A stretch of DNA of 64,000 bases from the NCBI GenBank assembly GCA_036746695.1, contig DAIODP010000001.1, forward strand, positions 124,001 to 188,000, in the 5' to 3' direction. Both the position numbers and the translations under genes were made by a program. Source of the stretch: UBA3006 sp036746695 (GTDB lineage Bacteria > Actinomycetota > Acidimicrobiia > Acidimicrobiales > Ilumatobacteraceae). Positions 25,853 to 35,165 of the stretch are shown piece by piece (within the stretch, counting starts at the first letter, position 1; each line of letters begins with the position of its first letter). Under the pieces are notes generated by a model. The model had not been told where the DNA came from and searched no databases. It saw nothing but the letters and a program-made list of their open reading frames with translations.

Positions 25853-26818
25853 CTAGCGGTAGTTGCGCATGATCTTGGCGAACGCGTCGAGCGTGTGCGT
25901 ATCTGGGTAATCAACGCACCACGGGATGAAGCCCGTGCAACCGATATCGATGAATTGCTGGACCCTGCTTGCAACCTGCTCTGGAGTTCCTACGAAATTT
26001 GAAGCTTGCCATGCCTCGAAATTGTCACCCCGGCCACTAGCAATCTGAAATTCACGCAATTCTTTCTCGGTATCGCGAATCAATATCTCGCCTGACGTCG
26101 TTTTACCGATCTCGTCCGGATCTCTTCCAACCGCGGCGCAGTGACCCTTCAGGATTTCAATCTTTCGAGCAAATTCATCCGCGCTACCACCGAAATTGGA
26201 ATGATCCGCGTGCTGCGCAACAACGCGCAAAGTCAATTGCTCGCCTCCGCCACCGATCCAAATTGGTGGACGTGGTGACTGCAGCGGCTTCGGATCGCAG
26301 TTAGCACGGACCAATTGGTAGTACTTGCCGTCGTATGTTGTCTCTTCTTGCGACCACATCGACTTAACGATCTCGACCGATTCGCGCAACATTGCAATTC
26401 GCTCTTTTGGAACCGGGAACGGGTATCCATACCCGCGGCATTCGTTTTCGTACCAACCTGCGCCAATGCCCCAATCCACCCGACCACCAGAAATCACATC
26501 GAGCGTTGAGGTGATCTTGGCCAGCAATGCAGGTGGTCTGTACAAGTTGCAGCCAACCATCTGACCTAAACGAATCTTGCTCGTGAGTTGGCTAATTGCT
26601 GCCATTACTGTCCAGCATTCAAAAACGGCCTCGTGCGCTGGCCGTGGCACGTTATGAAAGTGGTCATACACCCAAATCGAATCGAAACCCAGCTCTTCTG
26701 CACGTTGCGCAATGCGAACCGCGGCATTCCACTTTTCTGACGCAGTTGGAATGTTTACAAGCTCCATCTTCCATCCCTGCGGCATGAATACTCCGAAGGT
26801 CAGTTTTTGATTGCTCAT
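25853..26818 (-). CDS. LLM-class (probably F420-dependent) oxidoreductase
   Basis: A 321-residue luciferase-like TIM barrel: FGFDSIWVYDHFH, IRLGQMVGCNLYRPPALLAK, STLDVISGGRVDWGIGAGW and PPIWIGGGGEQLTLR are the family landmarks. Actinobacterial members of this type mostly use F420, but the cofactor is inferred from family resemblance only. The substrate is unknown. The start overlaps the acyl-CoA dehydrogenase stop by four bases (ATGA), so the two products probably act in the same pathway. Confidence 0.82.
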   Translation of the reverse strand: MSNQKLTFGVFMPQGWKMELVNIPTASEKWNAAVRIAQRAEELGFDSIWVYDHFHNVPRPAHEAVFECWTVMAAISQLTSKIRLGQMVGCNLYRPPALLAKITSTLDVISGGRVDWGIGAGWYENECRGYGYPFPVPKERIAMLRESVEIVKSMWSQEETTYDGKYYQLVRANCDPKPLQSPRPPIWIGGGGEQLTLRVVAQHADHSNFGGSADEFARKIEILKGHCAAVGRDPDEIGKTTSGEILIRDTEKELREFQIASGRGDNFEAWQASNFVGTPEQVASRVQQFIDIGCTGFIPWCVDYPDTHTLDAFAKIMRNYR

Positions 26819-28032
26819 AGAGGTAAATCTCCAGTGGCCTTTTTTGTCGATCCGTGATCTTTGTAAGCAGCAATCGTGCGCTGAGCGATTCTCATTTGAT
26901 GAATTTCATCAGCACCATCCGCGAATCGACTCCAACGAGCCTGCTGCAACATACCTGCTAACGGCGTGTCCGTGCTGTATCCAAGAGCGCCATGAACCTG
27001 TATTGCTCGGTCCACTATTCGCCACAGACTGTTGGCGACGAAGTGCTTAGCCATGGAAACTTCAGAAGTGAAATCCATGCCGTGTTCAATTTTGTATGCA
27101 GCATGAAGCACCATCAGTTTTCCTTGATACAGCTCCATTGCAGAATCTGCGATCAGCCATTGGATACCTTGCTTCTCGGCAAGAATTGATCCGTGTGAAT
27201 AACGCTCGAGTGATCGTGCGACCATCATGTCGAGCGCTGTTTCGGCCTGACCAATCCATCGCATGCAATGCGCAAGCCTTGCTGGCCCGAGCCGATATTG
27301 GCCGAGCAAATGCCCCTGCCCTCTTCCGCCCAACATATTCTCGGCTGGCACACGCAAATCAGTGATCTGTATTTCACAATGGTTGTGTCCACCGGACATG
27401 GTCTCAACATCGCGAACGATGTTCCAACCTTCGCTTGGTATGTCGACGATGAAACACGAGTTTGCGGCTTGGGGCATGTCGGGATCTTCTTCCGTACGAG
27501 CAACTAGCAGTGCGAACTGTGCACCTCGTGCGCCGGAGATAAACCACTTGTGCCCATTGATCACCCATTCGTCGCCATCTTTGTAGGCAAACGTCTTGAT
27601 CAGCGTCGGATCGCTGCCTGCAACCTCTGGTTCGGTCATTGCGAAACACGACCGAGCAGTGCCCTCACAAAGTGGTTTCAAATATTTTTCTTTTTGCATT
27701 GGTGTCGCCCAATGCAACAGTGTGTGCTGATTTCCTTCATCTGGAGCCTGTGCGTTTAACACGAATGGCCCAATGCTCACTTTTGCGGCTTCGGCAGATA
27801 CCGCCGCCATTGCTGTTGGACCAAGGCCCATGCCACCCCATTCGGCTGGCATATGCGGAAGCCATAGATTCCATTCCTTGGCCTTCTTACGCAAAGCAAC
27901 GATGGTCTTGACAAGTTGCTCTCTATTGCCTTGGTCGATGGCGTCCCACTCGGGTCGGACCACTTCGTCCATAAATGAACGCACCTTCATGCGTACGGCC
28001 TCAACTTCTGGCGAAAACGAGAAATCAATCAC
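26815..28032 (-). CDS. Acyl-CoA dehydrogenase (ACAD10/11-like)
   Basis: A 405-residue FAD enzyme that introduces an alpha-beta double bond in acyl-CoA. Landmarks are FAMTEPEVAGSDPT (FAD and substrate loop), GHKWFISGARGAQF, YSHGSILAEKQGIQW, and the C-terminal IQVHGALGYSTDTPLAG and GADEIHQMRIAQRT. The closing segments resemble the ACAD10/11 group, which in some species acts on hydroxylated or branched acyl-CoAs; substrate is not readable. It is divergent from menG with 65 bp between starts. Confidence 0.88.
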   Translation of the reverse strand: MIDFSFSPEVEAVRMKVRSFMDEVVRPEWDAIDQGNREQLVKTIVALRKKAKEWNLWLPHMPAEWGGMGLGPTAMAAVSAEAAKVSIGPFVLNAQAPDEGNQHTLLHWATPMQKEKYLKPLCEGTARSCFAMTEPEVAGSDPTLIKTFAYKDGDEWVINGHKWFISGARGAQFALLVARTEEDPDMPQAANSCFIVDIPSEGWNIVRDVETMSGGHNHCEIQITDLRVPAENMLGGRGQGHLLGQYRLGPARLAHCMRWIGQAETALDMMVARSLERYSHGSILAEKQGIQWLIADSAMELYQGKLMVLHAAYKIEHGMDFTSEVSMAKHFVANSLWRIVDRAIQVHGALGYSTDTPLAGMLQQARWSRFADGADEIHQMRIAQRTIAAYKDHGSTKKATGDLPL

Positions 28033-28097
28033 AATGCCCCTCCACTCTTCTATTGTGGCGTGTTTGTCGGCGCTTCATGCGGTCGTAGCCTCTAATC

Positions 28098-28823
28098 GTG
28101 ACCAATCCTCCACTCGATCGCAATAAGACATCGTGGGATACGGCCGATCTTCCCGTTGGCGAAGCAAAGGTTGCAGCAGTTCGTGACATGTTTGATGCAA
28201 TTGCGCCCAGATACGACATGGTCAATCGGATCATGACATTTCGCCTCGACGTGCGTTGGCGAAAGCGGGCGATTCGATCGTTGCAATTGCCGACAGGGAG
28301 CACCGTTCTCGACTTGGCAAGCGGTACGGGAGATATGTGCATTGACTTGCGCAAGGAGGGGCTCACGCCTTTGTCTATTGACTTGTCATTTGGCATGCTG
28401 GCCGCAGACCATAGCAACGCGCCGCGCGCTCAGGCCGACATACTTCGGCTGCCCTTCCCGGACTCCAGCGTCGACGGGGTTACATGCGGTTTTGCTCTAC
28501 GCAATCTTCTAGATCTTCCAACATTTTTTAGCGAGATCGCTCGCGTCACCCGAAAAGGCGGCCGAATCGCGTTGTTGGATGTTGGTGTGCCAACTAATCC
28601 CATCATTCGTTTCGGAAACGGAATCTATTTTGGAAAAATCGTTCCACGGATTGGCGGCATGCTCTCCAACCGCGCGGCGTACAACTACCTTCCAAAAAGC
28701 GTTGCATATCTACCGTCGCCAAACGTGTTGATCGAGCAACTGCGTGCGGCTGGTTTCGCCGACGCAACACATCAACAGTTGTCCGGCGGTTTAACACAGC
28801 TAATGCTTGCCACAAAGTCGTAG
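28098..28823 (+). CDS. menG: Demethylmenaquinone methyltransferase
   Basis: Methylates demethylmenaquinone in the last step of menaquinone synthesis. The 241-residue protein has the UbiE/MenG signature: VRDMFDAIAPRYDMVNRIM, RWRKRAIR, the SAM loop VLDLASGTGDM, and YNYLPKSVAYLPSPN. The start is GTG 28098. It heads menaquinone genes that continue on both strands to 35 kb, which supports MenG over UbiE. Confidence 0.93.
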   Translation: MTNPPLDRNKTSWDTADLPVGEAKVAAVRDMFDAIAPRYDMVNRIMTFRLDVRWRKRAIRSLQLPTGSTVLDLASGTGDMCIDLRKEGLTPLSIDLSFGMLAADHSNAPRAQADILRLPFPDSSVDGVTCGFALRNLLDLPTFFSEIARVTRKGGRIALLDVGVPTNPIIRFGNGIYFGKIVPRIGGMLSNRAAYNYLPKSVAYLPSPNVLIEQLRAAGFADATHQQLSGGLTQLMLATKS

Positions 28824-28832
28824 TCCGTCAAC

Positions 28833-30026
28833 ATGAAAATCGTTACCCGCCCACTGAGCGATTTCACATCAGACAATGTCGATCTCAACAGCTTTGCAGG
28901 GGGCACGGGATCACTTTTCGTGCGAGACGGCGTCGGCGTGGCAGGCTCGGCATCTGCAACGAGAGTGCCAGCCACAGAAGCACGTGCTTTTCTCGACTCT
29001 TTACAAGTTGACGACCGTGTGCAGGCATCAGGAAGCGGGCCTGTGCTGCTCGGTGCTATCCCATTTGACAGCAACGATGAGCATGATTTCATCCTTCCCC
29101 ATGTGAGCCTGACCAAATCCATCGATGGCCGAGCATGGGTGACCACCGTGGACGATGCCGAACCAATCTTCGTCACGCCGACAGAACCTCCTGCAGCGGC
29201 AGCAAGTTACAGCGTTCATCCGGGCATAAATGTGGACCACTACCTAGAAGCCGTGAAACAAGCGCGCGATGCAGTTCGAAATGGCTCCATTACCAAGGCC
29301 GTAATCGCGAGAGACATCGTGATCACTGCAAGCGCACCAATCGATGTCTATGCCGTTTTGCTTCGTCTACGTTCATCTTTCGGATCTAGTTACCGCTATC
29401 TCATCGATAATTTCATTGGTGCCTCGCCCGAGTTGTTGGTTGCTGTGGACAACGGTGCAATCTCGAGCCACCCACTTGCTGGAACCGCACCACGCACGGG
29501 CGACCCACAGTCAGACAGCGCACTTGCCGAGAAATTGTTATCGAGTGAGAAAAATCAGATCGAGCATCGAGTAGTTATCGACATGGTTCACGACACTCTC
29601 CTACCCTTCTGTTCCTATCTTGACTGGCAGCCAGAGCCCTCCGTGATGCAGGTTGCCAATGTGCAACATCTTGGAACGTTGATGCAAGGAATGCTGTCAA
29701 AACCATTCATGCATATTTTCGATGCTGTAATCATGCTGAGCCCTACACCTGCTCTTGGTGGATCCCCCAAACAGGAAGCGCTTGACCTGATCAAACAATA
29801 TGAAGGAATAGAACGTGGTCGTTATGGCGGCGCCGTGGGATGGTTTGATCAAAAAGGTAACGGTGCTTTCGCTGTTGCTATTCGTTGTGCTCAGCTGTCA
29901 CCCGACAGAACGAGCGCCCGTCTATTTGCGGGTGGTGGCATCGTTGCTGACAGCGAGCCAGCCGCCGAATTGGCCGAGACCCAGGCCAAGTTTCAGGCCA
30001 TGCTCGCCGCGATTATCCGCCCGTAA
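28833..30026 (+). CDS. menF: Isochorismate synthase
   Basis: Converts chorismate to isochorismate, the first step of the classical menaquinone route. The 397-residue chorismate-binding protein shows ITKAVIARDI, IGASPELLVAVDNG, HPLAGTAPR, KNQIEHRVVIDMV, SPTPALGGSPKQEA and GAVGWFDQKGNGAFAVAIR. It lies nine bases after menG and overlaps menD tail to tail by 14 bases. The men neighbourhood makes siderophore or salicylate synthesis less likely. Confidence 0.93.
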   Translation: MKIVTRPLSDFTSDNVDLNSFAGGTGSLFVRDGVGVAGSASATRVPATEARAFLDSLQVDDRVQASGSGPVLLGAIPFDSNDEHDFILPHVSLTKSIDGRAWVTTVDDAEPIFVTPTEPPAAAASYSVHPGINVDHYLEAVKQARDAVRNGSITKAVIARDIVITASAPIDVYAVLLRLRSSFGSSYRYLIDNFIGASPELLVAVDNGAISSHPLAGTAPRTGDPQSDSALAEKLLSSEKNQIEHRVVIDMVHDTLLPFCSYLDWQPEPSVMQVANVQHLGTLMQGMLSKPFMHIFDAVIMLSPTPALGGSPKQEALDLIKQYEGIERGRYGGAVGWFDQKGNGAFAVAIRCAQLSPDRTSARLFAGGGIVADSEPAAELAETQAKFQAMLAAIIRP

Positions 30027-31719
30027 GCGCCGCTGCCACCGCGGCATTAAGGCGCGCATGCTCTACAACGTTGCCCTCTCGTTGCGTGCGAACGAGCACC
30101 GCAGCTAACCCGCTGCGTTCGATTGCGATATCAAACTGCGATCGCGTCTCGGTGACAACGCAATCGACGCGATGGCCAGCAAGCAACGAGACAAAGTCGG
30201 TGTTGTGGGGCGTGCCGAACAGTAGTTCGAATCGATCCTTGTCCAAAGACGATGACTGCGGCAAAAACGAGAAGATGCCGCCACCGTTATTGTCGATGAT
30301 CACGATTCGTAGGTCAATTTCTCTATCCGTGACGTTGATCAATCCATTGATGTCGTGCATCATGGCAATGTCACCAATTAATAACGCCGTCGGTTTGCGA
30401 GACGCCAAAGCAACACCAACTGCTGTGGAAACGACGCCATCGATGCCATTTACACCCCTATTCGCAAACACCTTCACGCCGTCTCGCGGCGCGGCAAACC
30501 ATTCCACATCACGAATTGGCATGCTTGACGACAGAACAAGGTTGGAGCCTTCGGGCAACGCACTCAGCAACCGACTGGCAACGTAGGGTTCGGTAATTTC
30601 CTTACTGGCGGCAAGTTCTTTATCAATCGTCGATCTTGCAATACTCTCGCGCCGCTTCCACTCACCCAACCAGGACTGATCCGTTCTGTTTGTCGTGCCG
30701 CGCACAATCTCAATGCAGATTTGCGACGGTGTGCCGACTATGTGCAGTTGCACTCGATTGTCGGGATCAATCAACGCAGGCGTTGTCGAAATTGCGCAGT
30801 ATGTTGCACCGCAATCATTGAGCCAGGCGTTAACAACCTTCGAAACTGGTGGGTCGCCAATGCGCAGAATCACCTCTGGCTTCAATTGCATCGCGGTAGC
30901 CACATCGCGCAGCATCACATCGGCAGTGGAGACGATCACTGCCTCTTGTTCGGCGCTGGCTGATACTCGGCACCCACTTCGTTGATCCGCAATAATCGGC
31001 CACTGCAATGTACGTGCCAACTCGAATACGAATCGAGGTTGGTCGACGCCAGCACCAGCAACAATCACTCCTCGGGTTGCCGAAAGCAATTTGTTCAACG
31101 CTTTGCGCTCTGAAGCGCTTGGCGATAACCGACCCTGCTTCACGATCGCGCCTGCGTCATTTGCAGGAAGTGCCTGCACTTCGCCGATGAGCGGCTCTCG
31201 GAACGGCAGATTTATCTGAACAGGGCCTGGGTTGATGTCCATCGCGGCCGAGAACGAGTCTCTAGCGATCGCACGCCACTTAGACGAATGTCGGTCGTCG
31301 GCAACACCCGCATCGATAAACAACCTCGTCGAACTGCCGTACAAGTTCGTTTGATTAATTGTCTGTGGTGCTCCCACGCCTTGCAGTTCTGGTGGTCGAT
31401 CGGCCGTGCACACCAACATCGGCACATGGGCATGATCCGCTTCAACCACTGCGGCGTGAAACTGCACTGCTGCTGTCCCCGACGTACACAGCAATATTGC
31501 GGGTACCCCATCGTGCTGGCCAATACCCAACGCAGCGAATGACCCAGAGCGCTCGTCATGAAAAACATGCAGGGAGATTTCTGTTCTTTCCGAGAGTGCC
31601 ACGGCCATTGGCGTTGAACGCGATCCGGGCGATAACACGGCATGGCGAACGCCAATACGAATCCACTCGTCCACCAAGGTGGCACAAAAAGTGGCAGTAG
31701 CCGAGGGTGTAGAAGCCAT
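30013..31719 (-). CDS. menD: SEPHCHC synthase MenD
   Basis: Thiamine diphosphate enzyme adding the succinyl semialdehyde unit from 2-oxoglutarate to isochorismate. The 568-residue protein has VLSPGSRSTP, HDERSGSFAALG, LLCTSGTAA, ADRPPEL, GAPQTINQ and, in the cofactor domain, ANRGVNGIDGVVSTA and GDIAMMHDINGL. It is divergent from the thioredoxin-fold gene with only 19 bp between the start codons, so the promoters must overlap the coding starts or be leaderless. Confidence 0.95.
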   Translation of the reverse strand: MASTPSATATFCATLVDEWIRIGVRHAVLSPGSRSTPMAVALSERTEISLHVFHDERSGSFAALGIGQHDGVPAILLCTSGTAAVQFHAAVVEADHAHVPMLVCTADRPPELQGVGAPQTINQTNLYGSSTRLFIDAGVADDRHSSKWRAIARDSFSAAMDINPGPVQINLPFREPLIGEVQALPANDAGAIVKQGRLSPSASERKALNKLLSATRGVIVAGAGVDQPRFVFELARTLQWPIIADQRSGCRVSASAEQEAVIVSTADVMLRDVATAMQLKPEVILRIGDPPVSKVVNAWLNDCGATYCAISTTPALIDPDNRVQLHIVGTPSQICIEIVRGTTNRTDQSWLGEWKRRESIARSTIDKELAASKEITEPYVASRLLSALPEGSNLVLSSSMPIRDVEWFAAPRDGVKVFANRGVNGIDGVVSTAVGVALASRKPTALLIGDIAMMHDINGLINVTDREIDLRIVIIDNNGGGIFSFLPQSSSLDKDRFELLFGTPHNTDFVSLLAGHRVDCVVTETRSQFDIAIERSGLAAVLVRTQREGNVVEHARLNAAVAAALTGG

Positions 31720-31738
31720 CCCCTCTATCGTGGCACCT

Positions 31739-32392
31739 ATGCGCGTAGAAATCTTCTCCGACGTGGTTTGCCCATGGTGCTATATCGGCAAGGCCCGCTT
31801 TGATCGTGCGGTTGCCAATCTGAAGGCGAAAGGCCTAAACATTGATGTTGAGGTGGTGTACAGCCCCTACCAACTAGACCCAACCGCCCCTATTGGTGTC
31901 GCTACCCCCGTGTTAGAGGCCTACTCAAAGAAGTTTGGGGGCCCTGAAAAGGCCCAAGCAATTCTCGACCATGTGACTGCTATCGCAGCGCAGGAGGGAA
32001 TCACATTCAACATGGACATCGCACTCCGAGCAAACACTCTTCCTAGCCACCGCTTACTTGCTCACGCACTCGCGAAGTATGGTCCCGAGGTTCAAGCAGC
32101 GCTCAAACAAAACATCATGATTGCGTATTTCACCGACGGGAAGGACATCTCGTCAAATAAAGTTCTTGTTGAGTGCGCCGTTAGTGCGGGAATGGATTCA
32201 ACCGAGGCAAGCACAGTCCTTACAGAGAATTTGTTCGCACAGGAAGTAGCCAGCCAAATTGCTGGCGCTACCAGCAATGGAATCACTGCAGTTCCCACAT
32301 ATGTCATCAACGATCAATGGTCTGTTCCAGGGGCGCAAGACACAGAAATGTTTGAACGAGTTCTCGTTCGGTTGGCAGAAAAGCAGCAGTGA
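31739..32392 (+). CDS. DsbA-family oxidoreductase (FrnE-like)
   Basis: A 217-residue thioredoxin-fold protein with helical insert. The active-site CPWC (Cys11 to Cys14) sits in IFSDVVCPWCYIGK, and the cis-Pro loop is GITAVPTYVIND. There is no signal peptide, so it acts in the cytoplasm like FrnE. ATG 31739 was chosen because the longer frame is antisense to menD. The stop overlaps the menH-like GTG start (GTGA). Confidence 0.88.
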   Translation: MRVEIFSDVVCPWCYIGKARFDRAVANLKAKGLNIDVEVVYSPYQLDPTAPIGVATPVLEAYSKKFGGPEKAQAILDHVTAIAAQEGITFNMDIALRANTLPSHRLLAHALAKYGPEVQAALKQNIMIAYFTDGKDISSNKVLVECAVSAGMDSTEASTVLTENLFAQEVASQIAGATSNGITAVPTYVINDQWSVPGAQDTEMFERVLVRLAEKQQ

Positions 32393-33150
32393 CGCTTCTG
32401 CACACGACCACCATTGGCGAAGGACAGCCCAAGGTTGCTCTCGTTCATGGCTTCACACAAACCAGCAATTCCATGCGTCCACTGGCGACCACAATCAGCA
32501 GTCGGTATACGGTCAATCTCGTTGATGCGCCCAATCACGGTGGCTCCACCGATGTTTCACTTGATTGCAGCGCTGGAGCAGATGCCCTGTGCGCGACTGT
32601 AGGCGACGCGACATACATCGGTTACAGCATGGGTGCGCGTCTGTGCTTGCATGCGGCCCTGCAACACCCGAAGCAGGTGAAAGCACTTGTGCTCATCAGC
32701 GGAACTGCGGGCATAGAAGACCCCGAACAACGACTTCAACGTCGCACAAGCGACGAAACATTGGCCGACCACATTGAGCAAGTTGGCACGGAAGTATTCA
32801 TCACAGAATGGCTCAGTCGACCAATGTTCAGCAACCTCAATTCCACTCCGTCAGATATCCACGACCGCAACCGAAACACAGCAACATCGCTAGCAACCAG
32901 CCTTCGCTTGGCTGGTACAGGAGCCCAGCAGTCGCTCTGGGGTTCACTGCATTTGCTTGACGCGCCTGTGCTTTTAATTGCTGGCGAACAGGACCAAGCG
33001 TTTTGCAACCACGCCAAACGAATGAAGGAACTCATTGGCGAGAATGCAACCGTTGCGATCGTAAATAACAGTGGGCACAGCGTTCATCTAGAACAATTGG
33101 AAGACTGCGCCAAGATAATTATGAATTGGCTAGACCAGCAGGCCAACTGA
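32389..33150 (+). CDS. menH: Alpha/beta hydrolase, probable SHCHC synthase MenH
   Basis: A 253-residue alpha/beta hydrolase with a full triad: Ser80 in GYSMGAR, Asp202 in GEQDQAF and His230 in NSGHSVHLE. The oxyanion loop VHGFTQTS and APNHGGST fit MenH, which removes pyruvate from SEPHCHC. Its place between menD and menA supports the call; the family is broad, so another esterase activity is possible. The start is GTG 32389. It overlaps menA tail to tail by 21 bases. Confidence 0.78.
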   Translation: MTLLHTTTIGEGQPKVALVHGFTQTSNSMRPLATTISSRYTVNLVDAPNHGGSTDVSLDCSAGADALCATVGDATYIGYSMGARLCLHAALQHPKQVKALVLISGTAGIEDPEQRLQRRTSDETLADHIEQVGTEVFITEWLSRPMFSNLNSTPSDIHDRNRNTATSLATSLRLAGTGAQQSLWGSLHLLDAPVLLIAGEQDQAFCNHAKRMKELIGENATVAIVNNSGHSVHLEQLEDCAKIIMNWLDQQAN

Positions 33151-34017
33151 TAACGCCAGTCCGGTGAGCAACTGCGCGCGCCCTGTCATCTCAAGTACCG
33201 CTATCAAATCTCTGCCCTTCGCGCCCGAAGAGACCATCTTGATTGCCGGAATTGCGGCGATCAAACCCACTGCACCGAGCAGCACCGAGCTGTCACCAAA
33301 ACCAAGCCACAGGATCATTGCTAGTGCTGCGATAAATAGCGAGAAGTAGAAAACTCGTGTGTTCTTGTCCCCCATTCGAACAGCAAGCGTGTTTTTTCCC
33401 GCAACGGTGTCCGTTGGGATGTCTCTCAAATTGTTGATTACAAGCAACGCACAGGCCAAACAACCAACGACAACCGAGGCTGCCAACGACTGCCCTGTGA
33501 TTTGCTCGCTGATTGCATATGTAGTGCCAGTTGTTGCAACTACGCCAAAAAATACGAAGACAAAAACCTCGCCAAGGCCCAGATAGCCATACGGCTTAGG
33601 GCCACCCGTATACAGCCAACCAGCCGCAATGCTGGCAACGCCGACAACAATGAGCCACAGGGAGACCGTGAGCGCAATCACTAACCCGAAGATTGCTGCG
33701 ACACCGAACGCGAGCATTGCAGCAATCTTCACCCTCTTGGCCGAAACTAAACCCGATCCAACCAAACGAATTGGTCCAACGCGAACTGCGTCAGTGCCCT
33801 TAACCCCATCGGAGTAATCGTTTGCGTAGTTGACACCGATCTGCAACGCAAGACTCACAACTAGCGCCAAAGCACCACACCACCAACGTTCCACTGCAGC
33901 ATTGTCGCCAACAACGCATGATGCGCCAACGAGCACTGGCACCACGGCAGCAGGAAGAGTTCGCGGGCGCGCACCCGCAATCCAGAGACCGACGCCACTT
34001 TTGTTGTCATTTTCCAT
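33130..34017 (-). CDS. menA: 1,4-dihydroxy-2-naphthoate polyprenyltransferase
   Basis: Membrane enzyme that prenylates and decarboxylates dihydroxynaphthoate. The 295-residue UbiA-type protein has about eight or nine hydrophobic helices and both aspartate-rich motifs: NYANDYSDGVKG and NNLRDIPTDTVAGKNT. The N-terminal ARPRTLPAAVVPVLVG is diagnostic for MenA. It starts 38 bp from divergent menE. Confidence 0.94.
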   Translation of the reverse strand: MENDNKSGVGLWIAGARPRTLPAAVVPVLVGASCVVGDNAAVERWWCGALALVVSLALQIGVNYANDYSDGVKGTDAVRVGPIRLVGSGLVSAKRVKIAAMLAFGVAAIFGLVIALTVSLWLIVVGVASIAAGWLYTGGPKPYGYLGLGEVFVFVFFGVVATTGTTYAISEQITGQSLAASVVVGCLACALLVINNLRDIPTDTVAGKNTLAVRMGDKNTRVFYFSLFIAALAMILWLGFGDSSVLLGAVGLIAAIPAIKMVSSGAKGRDLIAVLEMTGRAQLLTGLALSVGLLV

Positions 34018-34055
34018 CTCTGTAGTGTCGCACGGCGCGCCCTACGCTGAAGAGC

Positions 34056-35165
34056 ATGTCGCAACTCGTCGCACTAGACATGCCTGCAGGAAACCAGTTT
34101 CTTGCCGCAGCACTTGGAGTGTGGGACAGAGGCGATGCGGTCTTCCCGCTCGATCAGCGGCTTCCGGCGGTTGCCCAATTTGAACTGATTTCAGCGATGG
34201 CTCCCGCATCAATCATCGATGCCTCAGGCAACGAAACATCGCTTCCAAATGCTCGTCCCGTGCGCAATGGCGACTCATTGGTCATTGCAACGAGCGGTTC
34301 TAGTGGCACCCCGAAGGGCGTTATACACACCCATGCATCAATGGATGCAGCAGCCAAATCAAGTAATTCTCGGCTGGGTTGCACCAAAGACCACCATTGG
34401 CTCGTCTGCCTGCCGGTTTCTCATGTTGGCGGCTTCTCCGTAATTACCCGCGCGCTGCAATCAAATAGTGCGCTCACAATGCATCCTGGATTTGAAGCCG
34501 ATGAAGTAACTCGTTCTGCAAGAAGCGGAGTGTCCCACGTATCGCTTGTACGCACAGCACTACAGAGAATCGATCCGTCAATTTTTCACACGGTTTTGCT
34601 CGGCGGCGCCGCCCCACCGACCAATATTCCAAACAACGTCATTGCAACTTATGGAATGACCGAAACATTTGGTGGCATCTTCTACAACGGTGTTGCACTT
34701 GATGGTGTTGAAGCCAAGATCATTGATAACCAGATTTATGTTCGCGGCCCCATGTTGATGCGAGCATTCCGCGACGAAACCGTGCCATTTACTGCAGATG
34801 GCTGGCTGCCCACCGGAGACTCCGGCTACTTCGAGGACGAAAAGCTGGTCGTCAACGGACGAATCGGCGAGATGATTATCTCCGGCGGCGAAAACATCTG
34901 GCCGAACCTATTGGAACAAACAATTGCCCAACACCCGCTAGTTTCTGCCGTCGCAGTTACGGGTGTCGCAGATGAAGAATGGGGCGAAAAAGTTGTCTCG
35001 TGGGTTGTTCCACAAGATCTGGACAACCCGCCAAAACTAAGCGACATACGTGAACACGTCGCCCTAACCCTCCCGAAGTTTTACTGCCCGAAGGAACTGA
35101 AGATATTGCAATCTTTGCCCGTGACTTCGTTGGGTAAGACCGACAAGAATGCGCTCATTCATTAA
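34056..35165 (+). CDS. menE: o-Succinylbenzoate-CoA ligase
   Basis: Activates o-succinylbenzoate with ATP and CoA. The 369-residue adenylate-forming enzyme is short for the superfamily, as compact MenE proteins are. Motifs are ATSGSSGTPKGV (P-loop), LGGAAPP, YGMTETFGG, PTGDSGYF, GRIGEMIISGGENIWP and the catalytic lysine in SLGKTDKNAL. Context with menA and menH supports MenE. The stop and the MFS start share one base (TAATG). Confidence 0.88.
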   Translation: MSQLVALDMPAGNQFLAAALGVWDRGDAVFPLDQRLPAVAQFELISAMAPASIIDASGNETSLPNARPVRNGDSLVIATSGSSGTPKGVIHTHASMDAAAKSSNSRLGCTKDHHWLVCLPVSHVGGFSVITRALQSNSALTMHPGFEADEVTRSARSGVSHVSLVRTALQRIDPSIFHTVLLGGAAPPTNIPNNVIATYGMTETFGGIFYNGVALDGVEAKIIDNQIYVRGPMLMRAFRDETVPFTADGWLPTGDSGYFEDEKLVVNGRIGEMIISGGENIWPNLLEQTIAQHPLVSAVAVTGVADEEWGEKVVSWVVPQDLDNPPKLSDIREHVALTLPKFYCPKELKILQSLPVTSLGKTDKNALIH

